NCBI GenBank assembly: GCA_018780035.1 | Contig: JADMKE010000018.1 | Location: forward strand, 1-60,199 | Origin: Candidatus Sericytochromatia bacterium | Lineage (GTDB): Bacteria > Cyanobacteriota > Sericytochromatia > UBA7694 | Direction of reading: 5' to 3' | DNA length: 60,199 nt | Shown: in pieces, positions 43,606 through 52,221 of the stretch | Numbering within the stretch: the stretch's first letter is position 1 | How the letters are laid out: every line of letters begins with the position of its first letter | Notes under the pieces: model-generated | The model's input: the letters and a program-made list of their open reading frames with translations, nothing else | Told to the model about the DNA's origin: nothing | Database searches by the model: none | Translations under genes and position numbers: made by a program

Positions 43606-44523
43606 TTACTCCTGAGGGGGGATCGTTTGTGAATATTTGCTTGACAGTTTTTTACCCAGACTTTTTTCAAGGAAATGGCTGGCTTGGACCAATTTATTGA
43701 GATCTATGCCCGTCTCGATGCCCATGGCATTGAGCATATACGCCAAATCTTCAGTGGCCAGATTGCCTGAAGCGCCAGGGGCATAAGGGCAGCCGCCCAG
43801 GCCTCCGACAGCGGTATCAAAGACGCGAATCCCCATTTGTAAGCCCATCAGAGCATTGGCCAGGGCGGTGCCACGCGTATCATGTAAATGCAGTGCCAGG
43901 GCTTCGATCGGGGCTTCTGGCAGCAGAGCTTCGAGGATTTCGGCAATTAACAGGGGGTGGGCAATGCCAATGGTGTCGCCGAGAGACACTTGGTAAACGC
44001 CGGTTTCGAGTAAAGCACTGACCAAAGGCCTGACCTGTTCGGGGCTCACAGCCCCCTCATAAGGACAGCCAAAGACCGTAGAGAGATAGGCCCGCACACG
44101 CAAACCTTCGGCCAAAGCCTGTTTGACCAAAACCTGGTAGCCAGCCAAAGCGTCACCCGTACTGCGGTTGATATTGCTGCGGTTGTGGCTTTCAGTCACA
44201 GACATAAAAATCGCGACTTCGCTCAGCCCCACCTCTTGTGCCCTTTCCAAGCCCCGTGCATTGGGAATCAGGGCCGAATAAACCATTGCATTTGGGGGCA
44301 AAAGGGTTGCCACCTTGTCGGTGTCTGCCAAAGGGGGAATGCGATCGGCGCGCACAAAAGAGCCAATTTCAATTTTTTTCAGACCGCATGCGGTCAATAA
44401 CTCAATCAACTTGACTTTATCTGCAGTGGGCAAAATCCGGGATTCATTTTGCAGGCCATCGCGCGGCCCCACTTCGACCAGGGTAACAGATTCAGGATAA
44501 TCGGACAGTTTACTTGAAACCAT
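43606..44523 (-). CDS. Hydroxymethylglutaryl-CoA lyase
   Basis: 305 residues, standard length. VEVGPRDGLQNE opens the TIM barrel with catalytic Arg and Asp, LHLHDTRGTA supplies metal-binding His residues, and GLGGCPYAPGASGN holds the loop Cys. It cleaves HMG-CoA into acetoacetate and acetyl-CoA in leucine breakdown. The start codon directly abuts the stop of the upstream lipoprotein gene (TAG ATG), tying it to a polysaccharide-export operon. That is an unexpected setting, with no other leucine-degradation gene in view. Confidence 0.95.
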   Translation of the reverse strand: MVSSKLSDYPESVTLVEVGPRDGLQNESRILPTADKVKLIELLTACGLKKIEIGSFVRADRIPPLADTDKVATLLPPNAMVYSALIPNARGLERAQEVGLSEVAIFMSVTESHNRSNINRSTGDALAGYQVLVKQALAEGLRVRAYLSTVFGCPYEGAVSPEQVRPLVSALLETGVYQVSLGDTIGIAHPLLIAEILEALLPEAPIEALALHLHDTRGTALANALMGLQMGIRVFDTAVGGLGGCPYAPGASGNLATEDLAYMLNAMGIETGIDLNKLVQASHFLEKSLGKKLSSKYSQTIPPQE

Positions 44524-44985
44524 CTATTTTTTCTCCTGTTTCTCCTGATTCTCCTCTGTGGGTTCACCTTTCTTTTCTTGGGCGATAAAACCTGAAGCTT
44601 TTTTCAGCCAAATGCTGCCTTCGGCCATGCGTTCATTGACCAAGGCCATGCCTTTGTCTTCTTCCCACATTTTGCGGGCCACCAAATAGCTCTCATAGGC
44701 GCGCAAGACGGCGCGATAAGACTCTTTCTCGGCAAACTCGGAGGATTGATATTGGGCCAAAACCCGCTGAGTGGTGGGGCGAATTTCTTCTAAGCGAATT
44801 TTATAACGGGCCTTGCTGATTTTATCAGAGCCCACAAAACTGCGAATTTTGTCGAGTTCGCTGTGGGCTGTTTCCAGATCCTGATAGTATTTTTTTTCTT
44901 CATTGCTGATAGTGGGGCCGCTTTTGGCACAGGCCACCAACAGGGACATAAGGATCAAAGCCGCGAACAGTTTACGTTTCAGCAT
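44524..44985 (-). CDS. Helical lipoprotein of the polysaccharide-export operon
   Basis: 153 residues from the ATG at 44985, which follows AAGGAG. Signal peptide with lipobox LLVAC (Cys about 19). The mature protein is almost wholly helical and charged (about 25-150), with a Glu/Lys-rich tail. No family recognised. It overlaps the Wzz-like gene by 14 bases and abuts the HMG-CoA lyase gene. It may be a periplasmic accessory of the export complex; this rests on position only. Confidence 0.68.
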   Translation of the reverse strand: MLKRKLFAALILMSLLVACAKSGPTISNEEKKYYQDLETAHSELDKIRSFVGSDKISKARYKIRLEEIRPTTQRVLAQYQSSEFAEKESYRAVLRAYESYLVARKMWEEDKGMALVNERMAEGSIWLKKASGFIAQEKKGEPTEENQEKQEKK

Positions 44986-46186
44986 GAGCAAGCTCCTTGG
45001 TGTGATGCGTTGCAAAGTGTAGCAGGGAAAGCGATCCTCCCAAGCCTATAGATATGATACCAGATATGACAAGGACCACCGGAATGACCGGAAAAACAGG
45101 CTCATCAGCAGGAATGGCGCTATCAAGCACTTTGAACAGGGGTGGTTTGCGGGCTGCCTCCAATTGGGCAGCTTGGGTCTGCTGGCTAAGTAAGACATAG
45201 AGTTGGTTTTGCAAAGTAATCTTGCGCTCCAAACGGGCCAGACCCAAGGCCTGATTGGGCAAAGCAGCCAAAAGTCGCTCGTATTTTCCCCGTGCCCGTT
45301 TGATTTCTTTTTGGCGTTCGTTTAAGCCGGCACTGCTCAATTCCAATTGGTTGGCCATCTCGGCCCAATTGGGATTGAGTTCTGTCGATTGGTTTTCCAA
45401 ACGGGCCAATTTGGCCCGTGTTTCTTTGAGGGCGGCACGGGCACTGACTTCTTCTGCTTCAAGTTCAGCCAATTGACTGATCAGCTGTTTCACTTCGTCA
45501 TCGAGGGAGATCAGATGGTATTTGCGCTGATACGCCAACAATTCCTCTTCGGCCATTTGCAGGGAGACGCCCATGGTTTTGAGTTGTTTTTCGAGGTAAA
45601 TTTGGTGTTCGTTGGCGTCCTGGGTGATCAATTTGCGCACAAAAAATTCCAATTTTTCGACATAGGTATTGGCCACATCTGCCGCCAATTGGGGGTCGCT
45701 CAATTTGACCTGAATGCGCAGGGTGCCATCTTTACCATCTGGCGAAAGAATTTCGACCTGTTTAAGCAACCAGGCCAATATCACCTGTTTGGGCTGGCCT
45801 TTTTTGTGTTTTTCCAGTTCTTTTAAAGCTTCAGGCAAAACCTTCAAACGGGGATACCGGGCCAAAACTTCTTCTGCCAAGCTGCGACTGTTTAAAATGC
45901 TGACCAGATCTTTGAGTGAGGAGCTAAAATGTTGACCGCTGATGACCGACCGCAGAGGGCCAAGCATCTCCAATTGGGATTCCAATTGATTCAACATGGG
46001 CCCCAATTGGCTTTTGCTTTGGCTCGGCAAGATCAAGAGGCTGGTCTGGGCGGCATAAATGGGTGTAACCAGGTATTTGACGCTGACCCAGCTCAAGGCT
46101 GTACCCAGCAAGGCCGTAAAGAGAATAAACAGGCTGTAACGCCTGAGAAAGAGCTTGAATTGGGGCAAGAGCAGTTCTGAATTCAT
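44972..46186 (-). CDS. Wzz/GumC-type polysaccharide chain-length / co-polymerase protein
   Basis: 404 residues. Transmembrane helix 1 at about 17-40, a periplasmic Wzz region, a long coiled coil (about 195-340), and transmembrane helix 2 (about 366-388). This is the layout of polysaccharide co-polymerases that set chain length and bridge to the outer-membrane Wza channel. The cytoplasmic tyrosine-kinase domain of Wzc is absent. It overlaps the wza-like gene by ATGA, confirming a working pair. Confidence 0.86.
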   Translation of the reverse strand: MNSELLLPQFKLFLRRYSLFILFTALLGTALSWVSVKYLVTPIYAAQTSLLILPSQSKSQLGPMLNQLESQLEMLGPLRSVISGQHFSSSLKDLVSILNSRSLAEEVLARYPRLKVLPEALKELEKHKKGQPKQVILAWLLKQVEILSPDGKDGTLRIQVKLSDPQLAADVANTYVEKLEFFVRKLITQDANEHQIYLEKQLKTMGVSLQMAEEELLAYQRKYHLISLDDEVKQLISQLAELEAEEVSARAALKETRAKLARLENQSTELNPNWAEMANQLELSSAGLNERQKEIKRARGKYERLLAALPNQALGLARLERKITLQNQLYVLLSQQTQAAQLEAARKPPLFKVLDSAIPADEPVFPVIPVVLVISGIISIGLGGSLSLLHFATHHTKELAHAET

Positions 46187-47514
46187 TGGGGGCGGCTCAG
46201 GTTTAAAACCACGCTGACAATGCCCAAGGCCCCCACAATCAAGGTGGTCAGCTCCATAATATTGCGAATGTTAAAAAAGGTCTCGGGAATGTACAAAATA
46301 TCGCCAGGTTCCAATTGGGTTTCACCATCGCGGTTCTTGCCTTGTAGCCATTCTTGCAGATTGAGTTCTTTGAGCGTGCGCAACTCGCCATCAGCTTGCA
46401 TGCGGCTGATACGCACGGCTCCAAGATCTGCGCTGGGCAGTGGCCCACCTGCCTGTCGCAGTAAATCCTGAACTGAAATACCTCTGCGATAGGCCTGTAC
46501 ACCTGGCGTCAATACTTGGCCATAAACAGTCAGGTTCTTTTCTTCGGTCGGCAATTTGCGCAGGGGCAGATGTAAGATATCCCCATTTTGCAGCACATAG
46601 TTCTGGTTAATAGAGCGGGTTTCCAAGGGCATTTTTGAACCATTTAACCCGTTTTGCCAAAGCAAGAGTCCCTCGGGATCGCCATTGGGTTTGGCGCCCC
46701 CTGTGAGTTTAAGCAGACTATTGAGGTCTTCGCCGGGTAAAAACTCATACAGACCCGGCGTGCGAAATTGGCCCGTTAAAGCCACTTTGCTGCCCAAGGT
46801 GGGCACAAAGATCTGCTCTTCACCTGTCAAAAGCGGGTTGGATTGGAGATCCCCCTGGTAGTGAAAGCGGTACAAATCCACTTGGGATTTCTGGGTGCCA
46901 TGGCTGAGTTGTACCCGGCGCACCGAGCCTTGGTCTTGCACCCCTCCCGCGCGGCGCAGCACCTCGATCAGGCGGCTGCCCCAGGGGACTTGGTAAAAAC
47001 CGGGGTTTTGAATATACCCAGTCACCAATACCTGCACAGGCCTTATGCGGCTGAGCACCACACTGACACGCACTTCGTCGCGGTATTGCTGCCGCAACAA
47101 GCTGCTGAGATTTTCTTCCAATGCTTTGAGACTCAAACCATGTACCTTCAGAGCCCCCAATTTGGGGATCATAATTTTGCCGTCGGGCCCAATATTGAGA
47201 CTGTATTGCAATTGAATCCGGGGGTTCCAGAGGTAAACTTCGATTCCGTCGCCCACCCCCAAAAGATAGTCCTTGAGCACGCCCTGCTCGGGGATAAAGA
47301 CGGGGGCGGGCAGGGGTGCGCTGCGGGTAAATTGCACCTGGGGTTGGGCCAATTCCAGCGCTTTTTGCATTTCGTCGATCAGGGCCTGGGCCGTTTGTAC
47401 ACCTTGGGTACTTTGTGCTCCAACCGGCAGCCAAAACTGAATCCACGCAAGTGCCGAAACCAAGCCGGTTTTGCCCCAGCGAAATCGGCTTGCAGATCGT
47501 CTAGATAAAGTCAT
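46183..47514 (-). CDS. Wza-like polysaccharide export protein
   Basis: 443 residues. Signal peptide ending near GAQ/ST, with no lipobox Cys. The Poly_export domain (about 60-145: DYLLGVGDGIEVYLW, NIGPDGKIMIPKLG) is followed by several SLBB units (VLVTGYIQNPGFYQVPWG, VALTGQFRTPGLYEFLPGE, LTVYGQVLTPGVQAYRRG). A C-terminal hydrophobic helix (about 418-438) could be the membrane-spanning barrel helix. It forms the periplasm/outer-membrane conduit for an exopolysaccharide or capsule. Its 5' end overlaps the TIKI/EreA-like gene by 14 bases. Confidence 0.9.
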   Translation of the reverse strand: MTLSRRSASRFRWGKTGLVSALAWIQFWLPVGAQSTQGVQTAQALIDEMQKALELAQPQVQFTRSAPLPAPVFIPEQGVLKDYLLGVGDGIEVYLWNPRIQLQYSLNIGPDGKIMIPKLGALKVHGLSLKALEENLSSLLRQQYRDEVRVSVVLSRIRPVQVLVTGYIQNPGFYQVPWGSRLIEVLRRAGGVQDQGSVRRVQLSHGTQKSQVDLYRFHYQGDLQSNPLLTGEEQIFVPTLGSKVALTGQFRTPGLYEFLPGEDLNSLLKLTGGAKPNGDPEGLLLWQNGLNGSKMPLETRSINQNYVLQNGDILHLPLRKLPTEEKNLTVYGQVLTPGVQAYRRGISVQDLLRQAGGPLPSADLGAVRISRMQADGELRTLKELNLQEWLQGKNRDGETQLEPGDILYIPETFFNIRNIMELTTLIVGALGIVSVVLNLSRPQ

Positions 47515-49327
47515 CGGCGTTTTTCCTGACTTCTTTGCGGCTGAGCAAATGAAAACGCTGAATGCGTTTGAGGTGGCGCTCCGAGATTTTATTTAAAGGC
47601 AGATGATACAGGGTTTTGCCCAAAGAGCTGGCCATGCTGTAAAAATAGCCTTCGGGGGGAATTTGGGCCAAATAGAGAATGCCGGGCCGGGGACTGAGTT
47701 GAATCGCCAGGCGCACCAATTGCTCTTTGCGCAATTCTTCGTGCACATCGAGGGCATCCCAACCAATTTTGGCCTCGTTTGGCAAGGCCGGTTTGATGGC
47801 CAGCATCGCACCATATTTGGCACGGATAATTTCGCGGGTGACTGGATGCAGTGCTGGGTTGGAGGCATAAAAGGCAATGTCAGACTCATTGTGGTGCTCA
47901 GCAGAAAGCGACATCATCCAGGGATAGGTCAGTTCGTTCAGATCTTCGTCAAAAATCAAGACCCAAGCGCCAATCTGGGCCAAACGGCTGCGCTCCTCTT
48001 TGACATAGAGTTTACCCGAATGGTAATTGCGGATCGTCTCACGCAGGGCCAGCCCATCGAGTAAGCTGCCGCTGAATTCCTGCACTCGGGTTTCGGTGGC
48101 GGTCTGCTGGCTGGCCAACTTGTCGCCCAAGCGCTCAATAAACCCCTCCAGAATCAGGTCTTCAGGCACATGGGAATAAAATCCAAAGAAGAACCAAAAG
48201 GGCATATAACCTTCGGGCAGATGCTCCTGTTTTTTGCGGACGATTTTGAGTTTGATCCAGTCTTGGTTATTGTCAGGCAATGAAATGGGCGGGGGCAGGC
48301 GGCGCTGCAGGGTAATACTGCGGCTGCCCAATTTAAACTGTTCTGAATTGGGATCAAATTCAATTTCAGGAATCTTTTCGTCGTCTTCATAAGGGTAAGC
48401 CAGGGCCCGATCCATCACTTCGAGGGTATAGTCGTCACCCAGGGTCTGTTTGCAGGCCAAAAGCAGGTTGTAGAGATCGGGACTGACGCGTTTATCGCTG
48501 ACAGCCAGCCTTGCAGCATACCTGAGAATATTCAGAATCTCACGCAGGGTATAAGACTCGTCGGCCAAAGCAGGGGCCTCGCGGGCTTCAAGCAAAAGCT
48601 TACGCAGCAGGACCTGCCGCTGATAAACCAGGCCAAAGCGCCGGGCAATGTCGTAGTGCAAGACCAAATAGGGAATTTCTTCGAGCAAGGTATGGCGCGC
48701 TTTGGGGCCGAGTTTGGCCAAAAAAGGCGATGAAATCCCCTCCAATTGGTGGGGATGAAGCACGCGTTTGTTTTGCTTGAGCAAGGCTTTGATCGGCTCC
48801 CAGTGAAACAGGCCACAGATCAACAGTATGCGCTGGTATTTGCCCGATAAATGGTGAAGTCGGGCAGCCATATGCTCTTCACGTTTTTGTTCGGGGCTGC
48901 CATTGGCGGCAGGTTTTAAATAGGGCAAAACCGTCTCATAATAAGCTTCCAGGCCAATATGTTCAATCGCCTGATCATCAGGTGGGGCAAAAGCCTCATA
49001 CGCCGGGCTGTAATTTTCAACGGCCAGGTCGATCAAAGCCAAAGGCAGATTGTTTTCGCGGGCCAAACGCAGGCCTTCGATCATTGAATCATTGGGAAAG
49101 ACAGGAATATAGCTATACGAACTGTCTTTTTGGCTGATACACAACAGGCTCAGGCGGGGCAAACGGGCGATGCCCTGCAAAATATCCGAGGTATAGACAT
49201 CGGGCAATTCCACCGCCACCACATCAGGCAGCATTTCACTGAAGGCCTTGCGCACCTCGCGGGCAAATTGCAGGCGATTGTGAAAAGAGGGAATACAGGT
49301 AATATTCCCAAACTGCAGCAATGACAT
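47501..49327 (-). CDS. TIKI/EreA-superfamily-like protein paired with a MoxR ATPase
   Basis: 608 residues; no exact family assigned. The N-terminal 180 residues show the pattern of the TraB/TIKI/ChaN/EreA fold: VAVELPD (37-43), LALIDLA (96-102), REEHMA (149-154) and CGLFHW (171-176), where Glu, Arg and His residues usually form a metal or catalytic site. The remaining 420 residues are alpha-beta without a known motif. There is no signal peptide, so it is cytoplasmic. It starts by TGATG overlap with the MoxR-type ATPase, which probably remodels or regulates it, and overlaps the wza-like gene at its end. Proteins of this kind beside MoxR ATPases have been discussed as conflict-system parts; a role in controlling export is equally possible. 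Confidence 0.62.
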   Translation of the reverse strand: MSLLQFGNITCIPSFHNRLQFAREVRKAFSEMLPDVVAVELPDVYTSDILQGIARLPRLSLLCISQKDSSYSYIPVFPNDSMIEGLRLARENNLPLALIDLAVENYSPAYEAFAPPDDQAIEHIGLEAYYETVLPYLKPAANGSPEQKREEHMAARLHHLSGKYQRILLICGLFHWEPIKALLKQNKRVLHPHQLEGISSPFLAKLGPKARHTLLEEIPYLVLHYDIARRFGLVYQRQVLLRKLLLEAREAPALADESYTLREILNILRYAARLAVSDKRVSPDLYNLLLACKQTLGDDYTLEVMDRALAYPYEDDEKIPEIEFDPNSEQFKLGSRSITLQRRLPPPISLPDNNQDWIKLKIVRKKQEHLPEGYMPFWFFFGFYSHVPEDLILEGFIERLGDKLASQQTATETRVQEFSGSLLDGLALRETIRNYHSGKLYVKEERSRLAQIGAWVLIFDEDLNELTYPWMMSLSAEHHNESDIAFYASNPALHPVTREIIRAKYGAMLAIKPALPNEAKIGWDALDVHEELRKEQLVRLAIQLSPRPGILYLAQIPPEGYFYSMASSLGKTLYHLPLNKISERHLKRIQRFHLLSRKEVRKNADDFI

Positions 49328-50343
49328 CAGTCCTCGTCGAGATCGTCGTCGGCAAAATCCGCCAGATCTGAGACATCTGAGAGTTCGCTATCTGACCAGT
49401 CATCAGTGCTTTCATCATTGACACCGAGGTTTAAAACCTCGTTGAGGCCCAAAGCGGAGGGTGCCCCCAAGAGCAAAAGCTCGTGTAAGCGCGAGATGGC
49501 CTCTTCTTTTTGGCCCACACAGTTTTCGAGATAAAAGTCCAAGGCATGGCTGTCCATGGTCTGCAGCAAAGCTTGCTGAATGGCCTCTTCTTGGCTGATT
49601 TGTCCCAAATGCAGCAATTTGACAGCATAGCGGGCCAAATTGACCCCGTCGCGGGTGGTATAGGCCCGGTTTTCTTCGTGAGAACGGCTTAAAAAGTCGG
49701 AGATAATTCCCAAGATATCTGCAGGCGCTTCGGGTAAATGGGCTTCAAGTATGGCCAATTCTTCTTCTTGGCTGGGAAATCCCACTTCGATTTGGGGCTG
49801 CAGGCGTGACTGAATATAGTCGGGCACATCAAAGGTACTGGCGTCTTCATTCATTGTCACCGCCAAACGAAACTCGGGGTGAGCAGGGATTTTGATGCCT
49901 GCCACAAGGCTTTCAACATACCGGCGCATATCCAACAATGGCGCCAAAGAGGCCCAGCTTTTTTCGCCCATGCGGTTGCCTTCATCGAGAATACAGATTC
50001 CCCCTTTGAGCATGGCGGTGACCAAAGGGCTGGCATGGTAGCGAATGTTTTGATTGGCGCCAATCACAGGTGTGACCAACAGGTCTTCAGGACGGGTATC
50101 CACAGTGCATTGAAAGAGGTAAACGGCCTGACTCATTTCTTCTGCAACACAATAGGCCAGGGTGGTTTTGCCTATGCCAGGTTTGCCCACAATCCGTGGG
50201 CTCATCGGCAGGTCTTTATTCGAGAGAATCAGCCAGGCGGCTTCGAGCTGCCGTTTGACTTCTTTATTGCCGACCCAGGTCAGGTCCATCGTGGTCGCCT
50301 GGGAGAGAATCAGTTCTACTCCCTGTATCAACATGCTGTCCAT
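49327..50343 (-). CDS. MoxR-type AAA+ ATPase
   Basis: 338 residues. Walker A GKPGIGKTT (53-61), Walker B GICILDEGNRM (115-125), sensor-like VTMNEDAS, and an Arg-containing IQSRL. The inserted segment around TPVIGANQNIRYHASPL is typical of the MoxR/midasin clade of AAA chaperones. The C-terminus (about 311-338) is a highly acidic tail. It is the first gene of the operon running to 42696. The start is set at the ATG at 50343. The frame is open 33 codons further to a TTG, but those residues are not AAA-like. Confidence 0.85.
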   Translation of the reverse strand: MDSMLIQGVELILSQATTMDLTWVGNKEVKRQLEAAWLILSNKDLPMSPRIVGKPGIGKTTLAYCVAEEMSQAVYLFQCTVDTRPEDLLVTPVIGANQNIRYHASPLVTAMLKGGICILDEGNRMGEKSWASLAPLLDMRRYVESLVAGIKIPAHPEFRLAVTMNEDASTFDVPDYIQSRLQPQIEVGFPSQEEELAILEAHLPEAPADILGIISDFLSRSHEENRAYTTRDGVNLARYAVKLLHLGQISQEEAIQQALLQTMDSHALDFYLENCVGQKEEAISRLHELLLLGAPSALGLNEVLNLGVNDESTDDWSDSELSDVSDLADFADDDLDED

Positions 50344-50436
50344 AATTTGGCTGCAACCTCTGGTTTTGTCGTCAGGGTATTTTAACACATCCTTTGGCCC
50401 CTGCTTGGGTGCGCAGCTATCACGTAACATTATTTG

Positions 50437-50465
50437 TTGCATAAAAATCGACCAAGCGCTATCAT
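50437..50465 (+). promoter_or_regulatory. Promoter of the thioredoxin-reductase-like gene
   Basis: TTGCAT (50437-50442), 17-base spacer, TATCAT (50460-50465). Predicted start near 50472, 16 bases before the ATG. It is a natural target for the Rrf2 repressor at the end of this cluster. Confidence 0.5.
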
Positions 50466-50487
50466 GAAACTATAAAGGTTACATAAA

Positions 50488-51444
50488 ATGAGGTATTTAG
50501 ATATGCATGAATCAGATAATGCTGCGCTCTCAGGGGATTATGAAGTCTTAATCATTGGGGGCGGAGCTGCTGGCCTCGCTGCGGCACTGACGCTTGGTCG
50601 TTTGCGGCGCAAGGTCTTGCTCTGTGATGATCAGCAGCCCCGCAACCAAGCTGCGGCACATATGTACAATTTTCCAGGTTATGATGGGGCTGCCCCTGAG
50701 CTGTGGCGAAGTCAGGTCAGAAAAGACCTGCAGAAATACCCCAGTCTCTCATCTCAGACCACGCGGGTGATGAAAATTGCTCAAACAGGCACAGGCTTTG
50801 AGGCCCAACTGGCCTCTGGTGGCCGTGTCAGTGCGCAAAAGGTGCTCTTGGCCTACGGAATGAAAGATCGCTTGCCAGACATTCCGAACCTGGCTGAACT
50901 GTGGGGGGATACCGCTGTGCATTGTCCCTTCTGCCATGGCTTTGAATTTCAAGACCAAGCGCTGGCCCTTGTGGGTGATGGTGAGATGGCCTTGCATCTG
51001 CTTTCTATGCTTTTGGGTTTAAGCGCTGATCTGATGCTCTTGACCCAGGGCCCCTCCCAACTGACCCCAGAACAAAAGCAAAAAATCGCCGCAAAAAATA
51101 TTCACTTGGTCGAAACACCGATTCAAACCCTTGAGCATACTGGACCCAAGCTAGAGGCAATTGTCTTTGCCGATGGCAAACGCATTTCCAGAGATGTCTT
51201 GTATGTGCAGACCGCCTTCCCTGTTCATTTAAGCGCTCACCTGGGTGAGGATTTGGGCTGCAAGGTCACGGATTTTGGCTGGTACGAGGTGGATGCCTTT
51301 GGCAAAACCACTGTGGAAGGCGTTTACGCGGCTGGTGACATTGCGGGCACCCATGGAATGTCGGTCGTGAATTCAGCGGCGTTTGGCAGCACCGCTGGGG
51401 CCCGCATTGCGGGTGAGTTATTGCTACAAAAAAGTGGATTTTAA
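50488..51444 (+). CDS. Thioredoxin-reductase-like FAD/NAD(P) oxidoreductase
   Basis: 318 residues. Rossmann motif IIGGGAAGLAAA (22-33), central redox motif CPFCHG (Cys146, Cys149), and C-terminal VEGVYAAGDIAG for FAD. The CPxCHG form rather than CATCDG places it with the thioredoxin-reductase-like oxidoreductases often encoded beside methyltransferase and Rrf2 genes, whose electron acceptor may not be thioredoxin. AAAGG precedes the ATG. It is the first gene of an operon with the methyltransferase 12 bases downstream. A second in-frame ATG lies five codons in. Confidence 0.88.
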   Translation: MRYLDMHESDNAALSGDYEVLIIGGGAAGLAAALTLGRLRRKVLLCDDQQPRNQAAAHMYNFPGYDGAAPELWRSQVRKDLQKYPSLSSQTTRVMKIAQTGTGFEAQLASGGRVSAQKVLLAYGMKDRLPDIPNLAELWGDTAVHCPFCHGFEFQDQALALVGDGEMALHLLSMLLGLSADLMLLTQGPSQLTPEQKQKIAAKNIHLVETPIQTLEHTGPKLEAIVFADGKRISRDVLYVQTAFPVHLSAHLGEDLGCKVTDFGWYEVDAFGKTTVEGVYAAGDIAGTHGMSVVNSAAFGSTAGARIAGELLLQKSGF

Positions 51445-51456
51445 GGGGAATATGAC

Positions 51457-52221
51457 ATGACAAATTTAAACGAATCACAGCGCTTGATCCAGAATTGGGA
51501 AGACCATATGCTGTCTTTCTGTCCAGGGAGAGATACGGCGTTTGAACTAACAGCAGAGTTGATCTTTGCCACGGCAAAACCCGCAATTGAAGCGGGCCTG
51601 CGCGTCGCGGACATTGCCTGTGGTTATGGCGGCTGGTCCCGGTTTTTTCAGACAGCGGCGACTGCGCGGGGTGTAAACGTTCACTTCACGGCCCTCGATG
51701 GCGCGGCATCGCGGTTGGCGGTTTACCAAGCTGTCTTGGGAGAGGAGAATGTTAGCCTCGTACCGGGTCAACTGTTGGAGACCTTGCCAGAGTTGGCAGA
51801 AACGGGTGGAGAGGCTGTCTTTGATGCCGCTTTCTTTGGCTGGACCGCCCACGAAATACCCTTGGAACAATTGGAGCAGATCTATCTGGGCATCCGCCGG
51901 ATTTTAAAGCCCGATGGCCTGTTTTTTGTGGCGGATTTTATGCCCTCAACGAGTCCCGTGCTTGTCTCTCTCAGCTATCAATTGACGCAGCAACGCAGAG
52001 CTGCAATTATGGCAGACCCTGAGCGCAGGCAGCAGGAGCAAGAGCTCCACGGCATTCATCGCCATGGTGGGCACCACCCTGCTCATCATCATGGCGGTCA
52101 GCATCGCCATTATTCGGCCGAGGAGCATCTGGCTTTATTGCGCAAAACAGGATTTGCAATCAACGAAGAAATCTGGCGAAACCTGAACAATGCCGTGCTC
52201 TTGGCCCTCAATCCGGGTTAA
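51457..52221 (+). CDS. SAM-dependent methyltransferase with His-rich insert
   Basis: 254 residues. Class I methyltransferase core: VADIACGYGGWSRFF (motif I), FTALDGAASRL, DAAFFGWTAHEIP, and LKPDGLFFVADFMP. Near residues 197-218 there is a run with ten His in about 22 residues (HGIHRHGG, HHPAHHHGG, QHRHY), unusual for the family and suited to binding nickel, zinc or copper. The C-terminal RKTGFAINEEIWR resumes the normal fold. It is translationally close to the oxidoreductase gene and overlaps the convergent Rrf2 gene by 14 bases. The substrate is unknown. Confidence 0.82.
   Translation: MTNLNESQRLIQNWEDHMLSFCPGRDTAFELTAELIFATAKPAIEAGLRVADIACGYGGWSRFFQTAATARGVNVHFTALDGAASRLAVYQAVLGEENVSLVPGQLLETLPELAETGGEAVFDAAFFGWTAHEIPLEQLEQIYLGIRRILKPDGLFFVADFMPSTSPVLVSLSYQLTQQRRAAIMADPERRQQEQELHGIHRHGGHHPAHHHGGQHRHYSAEEHLALLRKTGFAINEEIWRNLNNAVLLALNPG

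Noticed and set aside
43602..43670. Longer N-terminus for the S1/P1 nuclease from TTG 43670
   Set aside because: It would place 23 non-hydrophobic residues before the signal peptide and lie inside the HMG-CoA lyase gene; GTG 43601 has a well-placed AGGAG.
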